From Lachnospiraceae bacterium UBA3845 (GTDB taxonomy: Bacteria; Bacillota; Clostridia; Lachnospirales; Lachnospiraceae), in NCBI GenBank assembly GCA_002392705.1, contig DGHP01000182.1, positions 1-22,792 on the forward strand: a stretch of 22,792 nt of DNA. Direction: 5' to 3'. Both the position numbers and the translations under genes were made by a program. The notes under the pieces were generated by a model that saw nothing but the letters and a program-made list of their open reading frames with translations, was not told where the DNA came from and did no database searches. Of this stretch, positions 6,164-14,489 are shown in pieces. Each line of letters starts with the position of its first letter. The first letter of the stretch is position 1.

Positions 6164-9124
6164 ATGGAAAGAAGAGAGCCCGCTGCTGCTGCCTGCAGAC
6201 CCGGAAGAAAAGAAGTCCTTGTCCTCGTCCTGATGTTTGCGGCAGCCGCCGCTCTGGCCGGAATCGTGATTGTATACAGAAATCTTCTCGGGCAGAAACC
6301 GCTTTATCATCTGGAGTCCGTCAGCGAGATGGCCTTTGGATCTGAGGGGAATACTCTGGTAATCGATAACGGCAAAAAAACGCTGCTGCTTCTGAACGGG
6401 GATGGGAAGCTGAAAAAACGATACTACGGCGGAGAAGAGCGGGATGTGTTTTATTACGCCGCTCATTCCGCCCAGACTTCCGACGGCAGTATCTATCTGG
6501 CGGATATCAGCTACGGGAAAAGAGGAAATCTGCTTGACCGCGAGCGCCTGATCCGGATGAGCGGTTCCGGCCGAGAGATCCTGTATGAGATTGACTATAC
6601 CCCGGAGGATGTGGAGAACACTCCGCTGCAGTACGGCTATATCGTGGAATTGCAGGAGTATCAGGATGAGATATATTTCACCCTGAACTATCCGGACCGG
6701 GTGGAGGTAAAGAAAGCAGATTCCGCCGGCCGGATAACGGATGTGGCCGTCTTTGCCATGGACGGCGTGAGGACGGACGCCGCATATGACATAAAAAGCG
6801 GAGCGCTTACGGTTGCGGAACGTACCGGAACGATCCGGATGTATGACAGTGCCGGAAGCAGCTCCATCCTGGTAAAAGGGGAGGGCGGAATGCCCTTTGA
6901 TATGGCTGCCCGCAGCGGCGAGGTCTATTACACGGAACTGACCGATATGACTGTCCGCCATTTTTCCGTCGCGGACCCCGAAAAGCAGCAGGTTTTTTAT
7001 CAGTCGGACTGTCTTCTTTATCAGCTTGATGTGTCAGCGGACGGCAGGGAAGTTCTGGCAACGGATAATCTTGGTTTTTACAGGCTTCACGTGGACGGAA
7101 GCGGTACATGCATCTCTTCTGAATATGTGGATTCGGCAGGATGCGTATACTATCCATGGGTCATCGTGCTCTGGGTGTTTCTGATCGCTTCTGCCCTGAT
7201 CTTTGCGGCAATTGCCGCAAGGATGCTGCATTGGCTCGTGCTTTCGGTTCTCTCCAATGAAAACGCCATGCGGGTAATGCTGATCATCATAACCTGCCTG
7301 GCAGTATTCTTTATCCTTTCCTATATGCTGCTCGGCCGGCTGCTGGATGCCAGTAGATCTGCCAGTGAAAAGCAGACTTCTCTTTTTTCCGAGCTGCTGA
7401 TGCTGGAACTGGAGCCGGAGGAGGTGTCACGGCTGCGTTCGCCAGCTGACCATGACACTGAGCTCTATGCGCGGATCAAAGCCCCCCTGGATATGCATAT
7501 CTGGGATTATTATGAAAAGGGTGAGTTCTATTACTATGTAATCTACCGGATTATGGACGGGAAGATCGCCTATCTGATGGATTTCGAGGATACGCTTCCG
7601 GTTACCTGTCCTGTATACGCAGATGATCCTGAGAACAATGTATACGCCAGGGTCATGCATACGGGAGAGAGCTTCATTACTTCGGAGATCAGCTCATACG
7701 GAGCCTGGACCTTTATACTTTCTCCGATCCGGGATTCGGATGGGAATATCATTGCCCTGCTGGAAGTGGGGCAGAGCCTCGATGCGATTGAACGCGGCCA
7801 GGCGGAGCTTCGCAGGGAACTGCTGATCAATGCCGCTGTCAGTACGGTCGTTCTGACCATGCTTCTTCTGGAGCTGATCTTCCTGATCGGATTCCTGCAG
7901 AAGAAGACGAAGCTTGATCATCTGGATGACGTGGAGTCGGTGCCGGTACGTACGATTATGTTTATTTCCTACCTGGCTGATTCCATGCAGGATGCTTTCA
8001 TTGCGATTCTGTGCAGCCAGCTCTACGGCGGCGGTCTTCCGGTTTCGGACAGCGTGGCGATTGCCCTCCCGATGTCTGCACAGCTGCTGATGATGGCCGT
8101 CATGTCATTTTTCGCGGGAAGACTGACAGAGATTTTCGGTTCAAAGAAGGTGATCTCGACCGGGATGCTGATACAGATGGCGGGCTTTATCTGCTGTTTC
8201 GCGGGCGGGAATTATCCGGCGATTCTGCTGGGCAAGATGCTGATCGGATGCGGCATGGGCCTTGTATATGTCGGATGCAACACCGCGGCGGCAGCGTGCA
8301 GGAACAGCGAAATCAGCGCCGCCGCCTTTGCGGGAATATCCGCAGGCATTCTTTCCGGCGTGACGATCGGCGCAGGCCTTGTTTCTGTACTCCTTTCCCT
8401 CGGAGGATGGAGGATTGTATACGGTACAGGAGCGGTTATTGTATTTATGGGCGTGCTGCTGTCACTCTCATCCGGCAGCGTGCATCCGGCAGCTGAAACG
8501 CGGGAGGCGGACAGCTGCGGCGATGGTTTCGGGGCATTCCTGTTTAACCGCCGCGTTCTTGGATTTTTCGCCATGATGCTGCTTCCGTTTATGATGTCCC
8601 TTTCCTACAGGGAGTATTTCTTCCCGCTGTTTGCACAGGAAAGAGGTATCACAGAGGTCAGGATCGGCCAGATCTATCTGGTCTGCGGAATGGCTGTCAT
8701 ATACCTTGGTCCTGCTCTTTCAGAACTTATGCTCAGAATCTTCGGGGCTCTGTGGAGCATCATTATCGCAAGCGCGGCCATGGGACTGTGCATGCTCCTG
8801 TTTGTCATTCATCCCGGACTTCTGACCGTTATGACCGGAGTAGTGGTATTGTCTGTGGTTATTTCCTTTGCCTATACCTGCCAGTACAGTTATTTCGATA
8901 TGGTACCTGAGGTCAGGAAGTATGGGGCAGGGAAATCCATGGGTGTATATTCTGTTGTGGAAAGCCTGGGACAGACCATCGGCCCGGTAACCTACGGCGC
9001 GCTGTTATCTTTCGGTTATCGCGAGGGGATAGGAATTTTTGCTTCTGTCATGCTCGGACTTACGATCATCTTCCTGCTTCTGATGGCGAAAGAAGCAGGA
9101 GATTACAAAGAGGAAAGGGAATAA
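6164..9124 (+). CDS. Sensor-MFS transporter fusion (propeller-like + Cache-like + MFS)
   Basis: A 986-residue membrane protein starting at ATG 6164, with GGAG (6152-6155) 8 nt upstream. In order: membrane segment 17-38; a probable extracytoplasmic beta-rich domain 45-325 with repeated short strands (LVIDNGKKTLLLLNGDGKLK, GSIYLADIS, REVLATDNLGFYRL), like a beta-propeller; membrane segments about 332-354 and 368-391; a Cache-like sensor 395-548 (AYLMDFED, then SPIRDSDGNIIALLEVGQSLD-type ending); membrane segment 553-577; and an MFS transporter about 595-975 with roughly 10-12 helices and a basic loop AGRLTEIFGSKK. A typical MFS protein is about 400 residues, so the N-terminal 580 residues are an added sensory module. 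Transported substrate and ligand are unknown. The GNAT gene follows after 12 bases, so they are probably co-transcribed. Confidence 0.85.
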   Translation: MERREPAAAACRPGRKEVLVLVLMFAAAAALAGIVIVYRNLLGQKPLYHLESVSEMAFGSEGNTLVIDNGKKTLLLLNGDGKLKKRYYGGEERDVFYYAAHSAQTSDGSIYLADISYGKRGNLLDRERLIRMSGSGREILYEIDYTPEDVENTPLQYGYIVELQEYQDEIYFTLNYPDRVEVKKADSAGRITDVAVFAMDGVRTDAAYDIKSGALTVAERTGTIRMYDSAGSSSILVKGEGGMPFDMAARSGEVYYTELTDMTVRHFSVADPEKQQVFYQSDCLLYQLDVSADGREVLATDNLGFYRLHVDGSGTCISSEYVDSAGCVYYPWVIVLWVFLIASALIFAAIAARMLHWLVLSVLSNENAMRVMLIIITCLAVFFILSYMLLGRLLDASRSASEKQTSLFSELLMLELEPEEVSRLRSPADHDTELYARIKAPLDMHIWDYYEKGEFYYYVIYRIMDGKIAYLMDFEDTLPVTCPVYADDPENNVYARVMHTGESFITSEISSYGAWTFILSPIRDSDGNIIALLEVGQSLDAIERGQAELRRELLINAAVSTVVLTMLLLELIFLIGFLQKKTKLDHLDDVESVPVRTIMFISYLADSMQDAFIAILCSQLYGGGLPVSDSVAIALPMSAQLLMMAVMSFFAGRLTEIFGSKKVISTGMLIQMAGFICCFAGGNYPAILLGKMLIGCGMGLVYVGCNTAAAACRNSEISAAAFAGISAGILSGVTIGAGLVSVLLSLGGWRIVYGTGAVIVFMGVLLSLSSGSVHPAAETREADSCGDGFGAFLFNRRVLGFFAMMLLPFMMSLSYREYFFPLFAQERGITEVRIGQIYLVCGMAVIYLGPALSELMLRIFGALWSIIIASAAMGLCMLLFVIHPGLLTVMTGVVVLSVVISFAYTCQYSYFDMVPEVRKYGAGKSMGVYSVVESLGQTIGPVTYGALLSFGYREGIGIFASVMLGLTIIFLLLMAKEAGDYKEERE

Positions 9125-9136
9125 GGAGTCATTACG

Positions 9137-9691
9137 ATGGAGTTTTGTACTGTCGGCCCGGAAGATCTGGAAACGATTGCTATAATATCTGAACAGCATC
9201 TCACCCATGGGAAAAAAATTCTGGAAGAAATACGGCATCACCGGAACCTGAAAGATTATTTTGGCGTGAAAGCAGTGGAAAAAGGAGAGATGATCGGCTT
9301 TTATACCTGCATAGAGAATGATATTGTTTTTACCCTGCCTCATCCGGAGATGAAATCGCTGATAGAAAAGATGACCGCCGGAGAAAAAACAATCACGGGG
9401 GATACCCTTTATGTAAAGCCTGCCTGGCGCGGAAAAGGAATTGCAAGTGAACTGGCGAGACGGGTTACGGCCATGGCCAGGGAAAGGGACGGTAAATATT
9501 TTCTTACGGAGGCATGGATCCATCCTGAAGGAGTAACTCCCGCGAAAAAGATCGTTGTGTTCAACGGAGAAGTAATCTTCGAAAAAATCATTCCGTTTTT
9601 TTACAGGGATCTTTCAAAATATGGCATGGAATGCCCGATCTGCGGCAAAGACTGCAGATGCGGGGCACAAGTGCAGCTGCACAGACTCTGA
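9137..9691 (+). CDS. GNAT N-acetyltransferase with C-terminal cysteine knuckle
   Basis: A 184-residue protein whose ATG 9137 follows GGAG (9125-9128) by 8 nt. The acetyl-CoA-binding loop of the GNAT fold is seen as LYVKPAWRGKGIASELA (91-107), containing the Q/R-x-x-G-x-G/A motif as RGKGIA. An unusual addition is the C-terminal CPICGKDCRCG (166-176), four cysteines spaced C-x2-C-x3-C-x-C, which could bind zinc or another metal. GNAT enzymes transfer acetyl groups to amines of small molecules, peptides or proteins. The acceptor here is unknown. The gene is tightly packed between the sensor-MFS gene and the phosphatase gene, suggesting it acts with them. It is cytoplasmic, with no signal peptide. 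Confidence 0.85.
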   Translation: MEFCTVGPEDLETIAIISEQHLTHGKKILEEIRHHRNLKDYFGVKAVEKGEMIGFYTCIENDIVFTLPHPEMKSLIEKMTAGEKTITGDTLYVKPAWRGKGIASELARRVTAMARERDGKYFLTEAWIHPEGVTPAKKIVVFNGEVIFEKIIPFFYRDLSKYGMECPICGKDCRCGAQVQLHRL

Positions 9692-9729
9692 TCCGGCGGC
9701 TGGGTTTACAGAATGGTTGAGGAAAAGAG

Positions 9730-11379
9730 ATGGATCATACAAAGAGAAAACAGGGACTGCGCCCCCGTATCACCCTGGTATTGCTGCTTCTCATGTCTTT
9801 TATGGCTGCAGTTATATCAGGAGTCAGCTATTATGCTTTCCGGAGCACCTATCTCAGATTCTACGATGAAAAAGCGCAGCAGATGGTCCGGACCGCGGCA
9901 GAAAGGACAAAGTGGGAAAAAATAGCTGTTTACGCTGAAACCGGGGAAACCGATGAATATGTGGAAGATCTTCTGGAGTTTTATGATAATATGAAGATAA
10001 GCGCATATTCACCGCTTTACCTCTACCTTTTTGTCCCCGGAAAGGACAGCTTCACTTATCTTTATGAAGCAAGGACACCGGATGATGACATGCGTTATAT
10101 TGCGTCCTGGGGCGATGTCTATGAGTATACGGATTTTGAGTATGAAAACATCATTCCGGATATCGAAGCCAAAAAGGCGCATGATCAGATTACCTATCAG
10201 TATACAGAGGCATACGGGGATGGCCTGAGCACCTGGGCCCCGGTACTGGACCGGGACGGGAATGTCCGGGCCATGGTAGAACTGGATTATCTGCTGCCTT
10301 ATTTCAAACGGGACCTTAACAGGTTTGTTCAGCGGATTGTAATCATATTTCTGATATTTATTCTCGGCATTCTTCTGACCCTGCTGATCTATCTTGAGCA
10401 CAATGTGCTGGTCCCCATCGGGCTGCTTAATAAAAGCGTGGATACCTACGAGCATGGAAAACTGGAGATGTCCCGGCGGCTGTTCAGAAAGGATGATGAG
10501 ATCAGACATCTGGCAGAGTCCTTCGGCAGCATGGTTGAGCGGATCGAACAGTATATGCTTGAAATCGCCGCCGTAACGTCAGAGAGGGAGCGGATCAGCG
10601 CGGAACTCAACGTTGCCAGGAAAATCCAGGCGGATATGCTTCCGAGTACCTTTCCTGCATTCCCGGACAGGGCTGACTGTGATATTTACGCTGTCATGGA
10701 TCCCGCCAAAGAGGTAGGAGGAGATTTCTATGACTTCTTCTTTCTGGATGAGAATCATATAACTCTGGTTATGGCGGATGTCTCCGGCAAGGGGATTCCG
10801 GCTGCGCTGTTCATGGTGATATCCAAAACGATGATAAAGAACCGTGCGCTGCTGGGAGGAAGTCCGGCTCAGATTCTGCATGATGTCAATGAACAGATCT
10901 GTGAAAGCAACGATGAGAGTCTTTTTGTCACTGTCTGGCTTGCGATTGTGGACCTGAAAACCGGCAGAGGCATGGTATCCAACGCGGGACATGAGCATCC
11001 GGCTCTCTGCAGAAAGGGAGAAAGATTTGGACTGGTCGAGTATAAACATTCTCCGGCTCTGGGTGTAATGCCGGGGATCCGGTTCAGGGAGCATGAGATA
11101 AGCCTGGAAGCCGGAGACAGAGTATTTGTCTATACGGACGGTGTCACCGAAGCGAATAATAAAGAATATGAACTGTTTGGAACAGAGCGGATGCTGGACG
11201 CCCTTAACAGCAATCCGTCAGGTCCGGTGGCAGCTGTACTGCAGAATATAAGGCTGGCTGTAGACCGCTTTGCCGGGGATGAACCACAGTTTGATGATCT
11301 GACGATGATGCTGTTTGAATTCAAAGGGCCTCAGGGCGAAACAGTGCAGGAAGCATGGATTCAGAACGCTTCAGGGTAA
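9730..11379 (+). CDS. Membrane-bound Cache/HAMP/SpoIIE-type PP2C phosphatase
   Basis: A 549-residue protein with ATG 9730 and GAGGA six bases upstream. Order: membrane segment 14-36; extracytoplasmic Cache-like sensor 37-197, ending in WAPVLDRDGNVRAMVELDYL; membrane segment 202-222; HAMP linker 223-277; a coiled-coil stretch 278-305 (ERERISAELNVARKIQADML); and a SpoIIE/RsbU-type PP2C phosphatase 310-532. Metal-binding motifs are present: GGDFYDFF (D332), MADVSGKG (D350), YTDGVTEANN (D470) and PQFDDLTM (D522/D523). Such enzymes dephosphorylate anti-sigma-factor antagonists (STAS proteins) in partner-switching pathways. No STAS or anti-sigma kinase gene lies in this window. Its sensor resembles that of the upstream MFS fusion, so both may respond to related signals. 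Confidence 0.93.
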   Translation: MDHTKRKQGLRPRITLVLLLLMSFMAAVISGVSYYAFRSTYLRFYDEKAQQMVRTAAERTKWEKIAVYAETGETDEYVEDLLEFYDNMKISAYSPLYLYLFVPGKDSFTYLYEARTPDDDMRYIASWGDVYEYTDFEYENIIPDIEAKKAHDQITYQYTEAYGDGLSTWAPVLDRDGNVRAMVELDYLLPYFKRDLNRFVQRIVIIFLIFILGILLTLLIYLEHNVLVPIGLLNKSVDTYEHGKLEMSRRLFRKDDEIRHLAESFGSMVERIEQYMLEIAAVTSERERISAELNVARKIQADMLPSTFPAFPDRADCDIYAVMDPAKEVGGDFYDFFFLDENHITLVMADVSGKGIPAALFMVISKTMIKNRALLGGSPAQILHDVNEQICESNDESLFVTVWLAIVDLKTGRGMVSNAGHEHPALCRKGERFGLVEYKHSPALGVMPGIRFREHEISLEAGDRVFVYTDGVTEANNKEYELFGTERMLDALNSNPSGPVAAVLQNIRLAVDRFAGDEPQFDDLTMMLFEFKGPQGETVQEAWIQNASG

Positions 11380-11721
11380 AATATAAAACAGGCTGAAAGA
11401 CAGGAGGCTGCGACGGAAGCAGCAGGTGATCCGCAGGATGAGGATATCGCTGCTTAAGTATTTCCGGGCGCGAAATGTGTTTACAGCCGGGGGTACCTTT
11501 TTCTTTACCTTTCCGTCTGATTGAGATATGATAGGTACTCGGAAGTTACTATTCACGGCTATTTTGAAATCAGGTTCTGGTTCGTCGTGCCTGCAGGAGA
11601 AGCAGGTTCTGATTTCAAATAAGGCTGTGAACAGTAACATTCGGAAGCAGAATTGTGTATCAGGAAGGACTGAGGAGCTGCGATACGGTCCGGAATGAGG
11701 GATGAGGGAGATTATTTTTTT
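11380..11721. other. Spacer between phosphatase and radical SAM genes
   Basis: About 340 bases dominated by the palindromic element at 11545-11638. No convincing terminator or promoter was seen for either flanking gene, and the minus-strand frame crossing it is only the palindrome translated. Whether the radical SAM gene belongs to the upstream operon is open. Confidence 0.6.
11545..11638. mobile_element. Palindromic MITE-like element
   Basis: Long imperfect inverted arms, 11545-11573 (GTTACTATTCACGGCT...GAAATCAG) and 11609-11638 (CTGATTTC...GGCTGTGAACAGTAAC), enclose a 35-base centre with its own CCTGC-AGG-type symmetry. The hexamer TCGGAA occurs on both sides (11539-11544 and 11641-11646), as a target-site duplication would. 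No transposase is encoded. I recall very similar GTGAACAGTAAC palindromes scattered in Lachnospiraceae genomes, but could not check this. Confidence 0.6.
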
Positions 11722-13077
11722 ATGCCTGAGATTAAAGAGCGGCTTCAGAAAGCCGGTATTAATATTATCATGAGTTACATCGAGAAGGATCCGGAAAAGA
11801 ATCTGGAGAAACTTCTGAGCGGATTTGATCTTGTTTCAGGAGGTTCATTTGAGGTCCAGAGGAAATATTTCAGGGAATACCTGATTGATAATCCGGATTC
11901 AAACTGGAGAAAGCTGGCGATGCGTGTTCTGAAAGAGATGCATCCGCGCGTTCTGAACAAGCTGGTATCGAATTTCTTCCTGAACGCGAACATGATCGGC
12001 TGGAAAAAACAGGAGGAACTGCGGAATAAGTATAACTGCAATATTCCCTGGGCCATCCTCCTGGATCCGACCAGCGCCTGCAACCTGCACTGCACTGGCT
12101 GCTGGGCCGCTGAATACGGCAACAGGCTGAATCTGAGCTATGAGGATATTGACAGCATCATCCGGCAGGGAAAAGAGCTCGGCGTATACTTCTATATCTA
12201 TACCGGCGGAGAACCGCTGGTCAGGAAAAAAGATATTATCCGGCTCTGCGAGGAACATGACGACTGCATCTTCCTTTCCTTTACCAACGGAACGCTGATC
12301 GACGAGGCTTTCGCGGATGACATGCTCCGGGTTGGGAATTTCATTCCCGCCATCAGTGTGGAAGGTTTTGAAGAGGCGACGGACGGCCGCAGGGGCGCGG
12401 GGACCTATGAGAGGGCGACAGGAGCGATGAAGATTCTTCGTTCAAAGCGCCTGCCTTTCGGAATTTCCGCATGTTATACCAGCCAGAATCTTGAAAGCAT
12501 TACCAGCGAGGCTTTCTATGATCAGACAGTAGCCTGGGGCGCTTACTTTATCTGGTATTTCCACTATATGCCTGTCGGAAAGGATGCGGTGCCGGAACTG
12601 ATGCTCAGTCCGGAACAGAGAGAGTATATCTATCATAAGATCCGGGAATACAGGCAGACCAAGCCGATCTTCGGCATGGATTTCCAGAATGACGGGGAAT
12701 TCACCAAAGGCTGCATTGCCGGCGGAAGGCGTTATCTGCATATCAACGCGAACGGCGATGTCGATCCCTGCGTGTTTATTCATTTTTCTGATTCCAACAT
12801 CCATGAAAAAACACTGCTGGAATCCCTCAGATCCCCGCTCTTCCAGGCTTACCATGACAACCAGCCGTTTAATCACAATCATCTGAGGCCCTGCCCGATG
12901 CTTGAAAACCCGGAGATTCTTGAGCGGATCGTGAAGCAGACAAACGCAAAGTCCACGGATCTGGAAGCTCCGGAATCGGCGGAAGAACTGTGCGGACGCT
13001 GCAAAGCCTATGCAGCTGCCTGGAAACCGACTGCGGAAAAACTCTGGACGGCATCCCATCCGGAGAAAAGCAAATAA
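11722..13077 (+). CDS. Radical SAM protein with SPASM-like C-terminal cysteines
   Basis: The start is set at ATG 11722 (MPEIKERL), which has AGGGAG 11 nt upstream. An in-frame ATG at 11695 has no usable ribosome binding site. The 451-residue protein has an N-terminal helical domain (1-110), then the radical SAM core with the [4Fe-4S] motif CNLHCTGC (C120, C124, C127), the SAM-contact motif TGGEP (161-165) and core strands FLSFTNGT and AISVEGF. Further cysteines at 331, 350, 391, 424 and 427 (KGCIAGGRRYL, NGDVDPC, RPCPM, CGRC) suggest an auxiliary cluster of SPASM/twitch type. Such enzymes modify peptides or act in cofactor and lipid pathways. The substrate is unknown and no precursor peptide is obvious nearby. 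The gene ends before a bidirectional terminator. Confidence 0.88.
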   Translation: MPEIKERLQKAGINIIMSYIEKDPEKNLEKLLSGFDLVSGGSFEVQRKYFREYLIDNPDSNWRKLAMRVLKEMHPRVLNKLVSNFFLNANMIGWKKQEELRNKYNCNIPWAILLDPTSACNLHCTGCWAAEYGNRLNLSYEDIDSIIRQGKELGVYFYIYTGGEPLVRKKDIIRLCEEHDDCIFLSFTNGTLIDEAFADDMLRVGNFIPAISVEGFEEATDGRRGAGTYERATGAMKILRSKRLPFGISACYTSQNLESITSEAFYDQTVAWGAYFIWYFHYMPVGKDAVPELMLSPEQREYIYHKIREYRQTKPIFGMDFQNDGEFTKGCIAGGRRYLHINANGDVDPCVFIHFSDSNIHEKTLLESLRSPLFQAYHDNQPFNHNHLRPCPMLENPEILERIVKQTNAKSTDLEAPESAEELCGRCKAYAAAWKPTAEKLWTASHPEKSK

Positions 13078-13116
13078 AAGCAGGAACGCCGACGGCATTC
13101 CTGAATAACTGAGAAC

Positions 13117-13180
13117 AAAAAACTGCGCAGGCAGCCTGATTGAGCCCCGGATTCCGGGCAGGCTTCCGCGCAGTTTTTTT
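13117..13180. terminator. Bidirectional terminator between convergent operons
   Basis: AAAAAACTGCGC (13117-13128) pairs with GCGCAGTTTTTTT (13168-13180), with additional inner GCCTG/CAGGC and CCCGG/CCGGG pairing. The A-run and T-run allow it to stop both the radical SAM transcript and the histidine kinase transcript, whose stop codon overlaps its edge. Confidence 0.9.
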
Positions 13181-14489
13181 ACTGTATGGGTAGAATAATG
13201 CGGATCCTTGTCCCCAGACCGGTCCGGGAGAGGATCTCAAAATGGCCTCTGTGTTTGTCGATGATCCATTTTGCGATGGAAAGCCCCAGACCGGTTCCCT
13301 GGTAGGAACGGACTTCATCGGAACGGTAGAAACGCTCAAACATCTGTTTTACATCCGCTTCCTCCATGCCGATGCCGCTGTCCTGCACCTGAATATATAC
13401 TTCATTTTCACCGGATCTTCCGCATTCCAGAAGAATCTCGTCGCCGGCTTTCGTATATTTCGAGGCGTTGTCTATGAGAATACGGACTGCCTGTTTGAGC
13501 AGCGCCGCATCCGCCCGTATCACAAGCTGCTCCCCGGAGGGATGGTAGCGGTAAGGGTGCCCTTCGTCAATCATAAAGGATTCTTCATAGACTTCCTGCA
13601 TCATGGCGGAAAGGTCGGTTTCCTCCAGATTGACGGACGTTTTTCCGCTGTCGCCGCGCGCCAGGAAGAGAAGCTGCTCCACGAGGTGATTCATGTGGTC
13701 TGCCTCATTGCGTATGGCGCTGATAGATTCATCGAGGATCTTTTCATCCTCTTTGCCCCAGCGGTCCAGCATATTGGCATAACCCTGTATGACAGCGATG
13801 GGGGTGCGCAGTTCGTGGGAGGCATCGTTGACAAAGCGGGCCTGCTGACGGTAGCTGTCCCGCATCCGGACCAGAAGATTGTTGATCGCGGCCTCGACTC
13901 CGACAAGGTCGGAATCCTGGAATGAGAGGGTCTGGGATTCACCGGGACGGATGTGTTCGATCGCGTCCTCCAGAAGCTGATATTTGTCTTCGGTAAAGGA
14001 GAGCCGGCTCAGTTCATCGGCCCGCAGGGCGATCTCATTGATCGGGCTGAGGATCCGGCGGATCTGCCTGTTTTCGCCGAAGTATCCCAGAAGGAGACTG
14101 AGAAGCTGCAGCAGGAGGATGGAAGCAACCGTTACCCCGGCGCCAATTAAAAAGAGGGTGACATCCTTTTCGAGCAGGACAGCGCCGCTCTTATCCGTGA
14201 CGATGTACCAGATCTGGTTAACGCCTCTGTCTATGGTCAGAGTCCGGCCGGTGTCCCGCAGAAAACTGAGGGAGGAGAAATGGCTGTATTCCAGACCGAA
14301 GAAAAATGCAGCCGAGGCCAGCAGAAAGAGGAGGAGATCCGAAAACAGGTAGATGCCCAGCTTCCTGCGGACCAGCCGGATCTGCAGTTTTCTCGTGATG
14401 GATGTCATCCGTCTGGACTGATCTCCATAGGGAGCGCGCTTTATAACAGTTTTACTGCGCCCCCCGGACTTCGTTGTTGCTTTTTTCAT
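13179..14489 (-). CDS. Sensor histidine kinase
   Basis: A 436-residue membrane kinase. Membrane segments at 45-66 and 111-136 flank a short extracytoplasmic loop of about 45 residues, followed by a HAMP-like linker (about 137-212). The phosphoacceptor is H225 in the H-box ASHELRTPIAVIQGY. The ATP-binding domain has N341 in LIDNASKYT, the G1 box QDSGIGM, the F box FERFYRS and the G2 box GTGLGLSIAKWI. The ATG overlaps the response regulator's stop (ATGA at 14486-14489), indicating translational coupling. M28 is an alternative start, but the coupling favours M1. The loop is small, so membrane or cell-envelope state may be the stimulus (inference). It pairs with the upstream OmpR-type regulator. 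Confidence 0.95.
   Translation of the reverse strand: MKKATTKSGGRSKTVIKRAPYGDQSRRMTSITRKLQIRLVRRKLGIYLFSDLLLFLLASAAFFFGLEYSHFSSLSFLRDTGRTLTIDRGVNQIWYIVTDKSGAVLLEKDVTLFLIGAGVTVASILLLQLLSLLLGYFGENRQIRRILSPINEIALRADELSRLSFTEDKYQLLEDAIEHIRPGESQTLSFQDSDLVGVEAAINNLLVRMRDSYRQQARFVNDASHELRTPIAVIQGYANMLDRWGKEDEKILDESISAIRNEADHMNHLVEQLLFLARGDSGKTSVNLEETDLSAMMQEVYEESFMIDEGHPYRYHPSGEQLVIRADAALLKQAVRILIDNASKYTKAGDEILLECGRSGENEVYIQVQDSGIGMEEADVKQMFERFYRSDEVRSYQGTGLGLSIAKWIIDKHRGHFEILSRTGLGTRIRIILPIQ

Noticed and set aside
5807..6961. 384-residue minus-strand ORF
   Set aside because: It overlaps the tandem repeat and the start of the sensor-MFS gene, has no start signal and no recognisable domain. It is a shadow frame.
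11371..11640. 89-residue minus-strand ORF after the phosphatase
   Set aside because: Its first part is simply the palindromic element translated. There is no ribosome binding site or domain.
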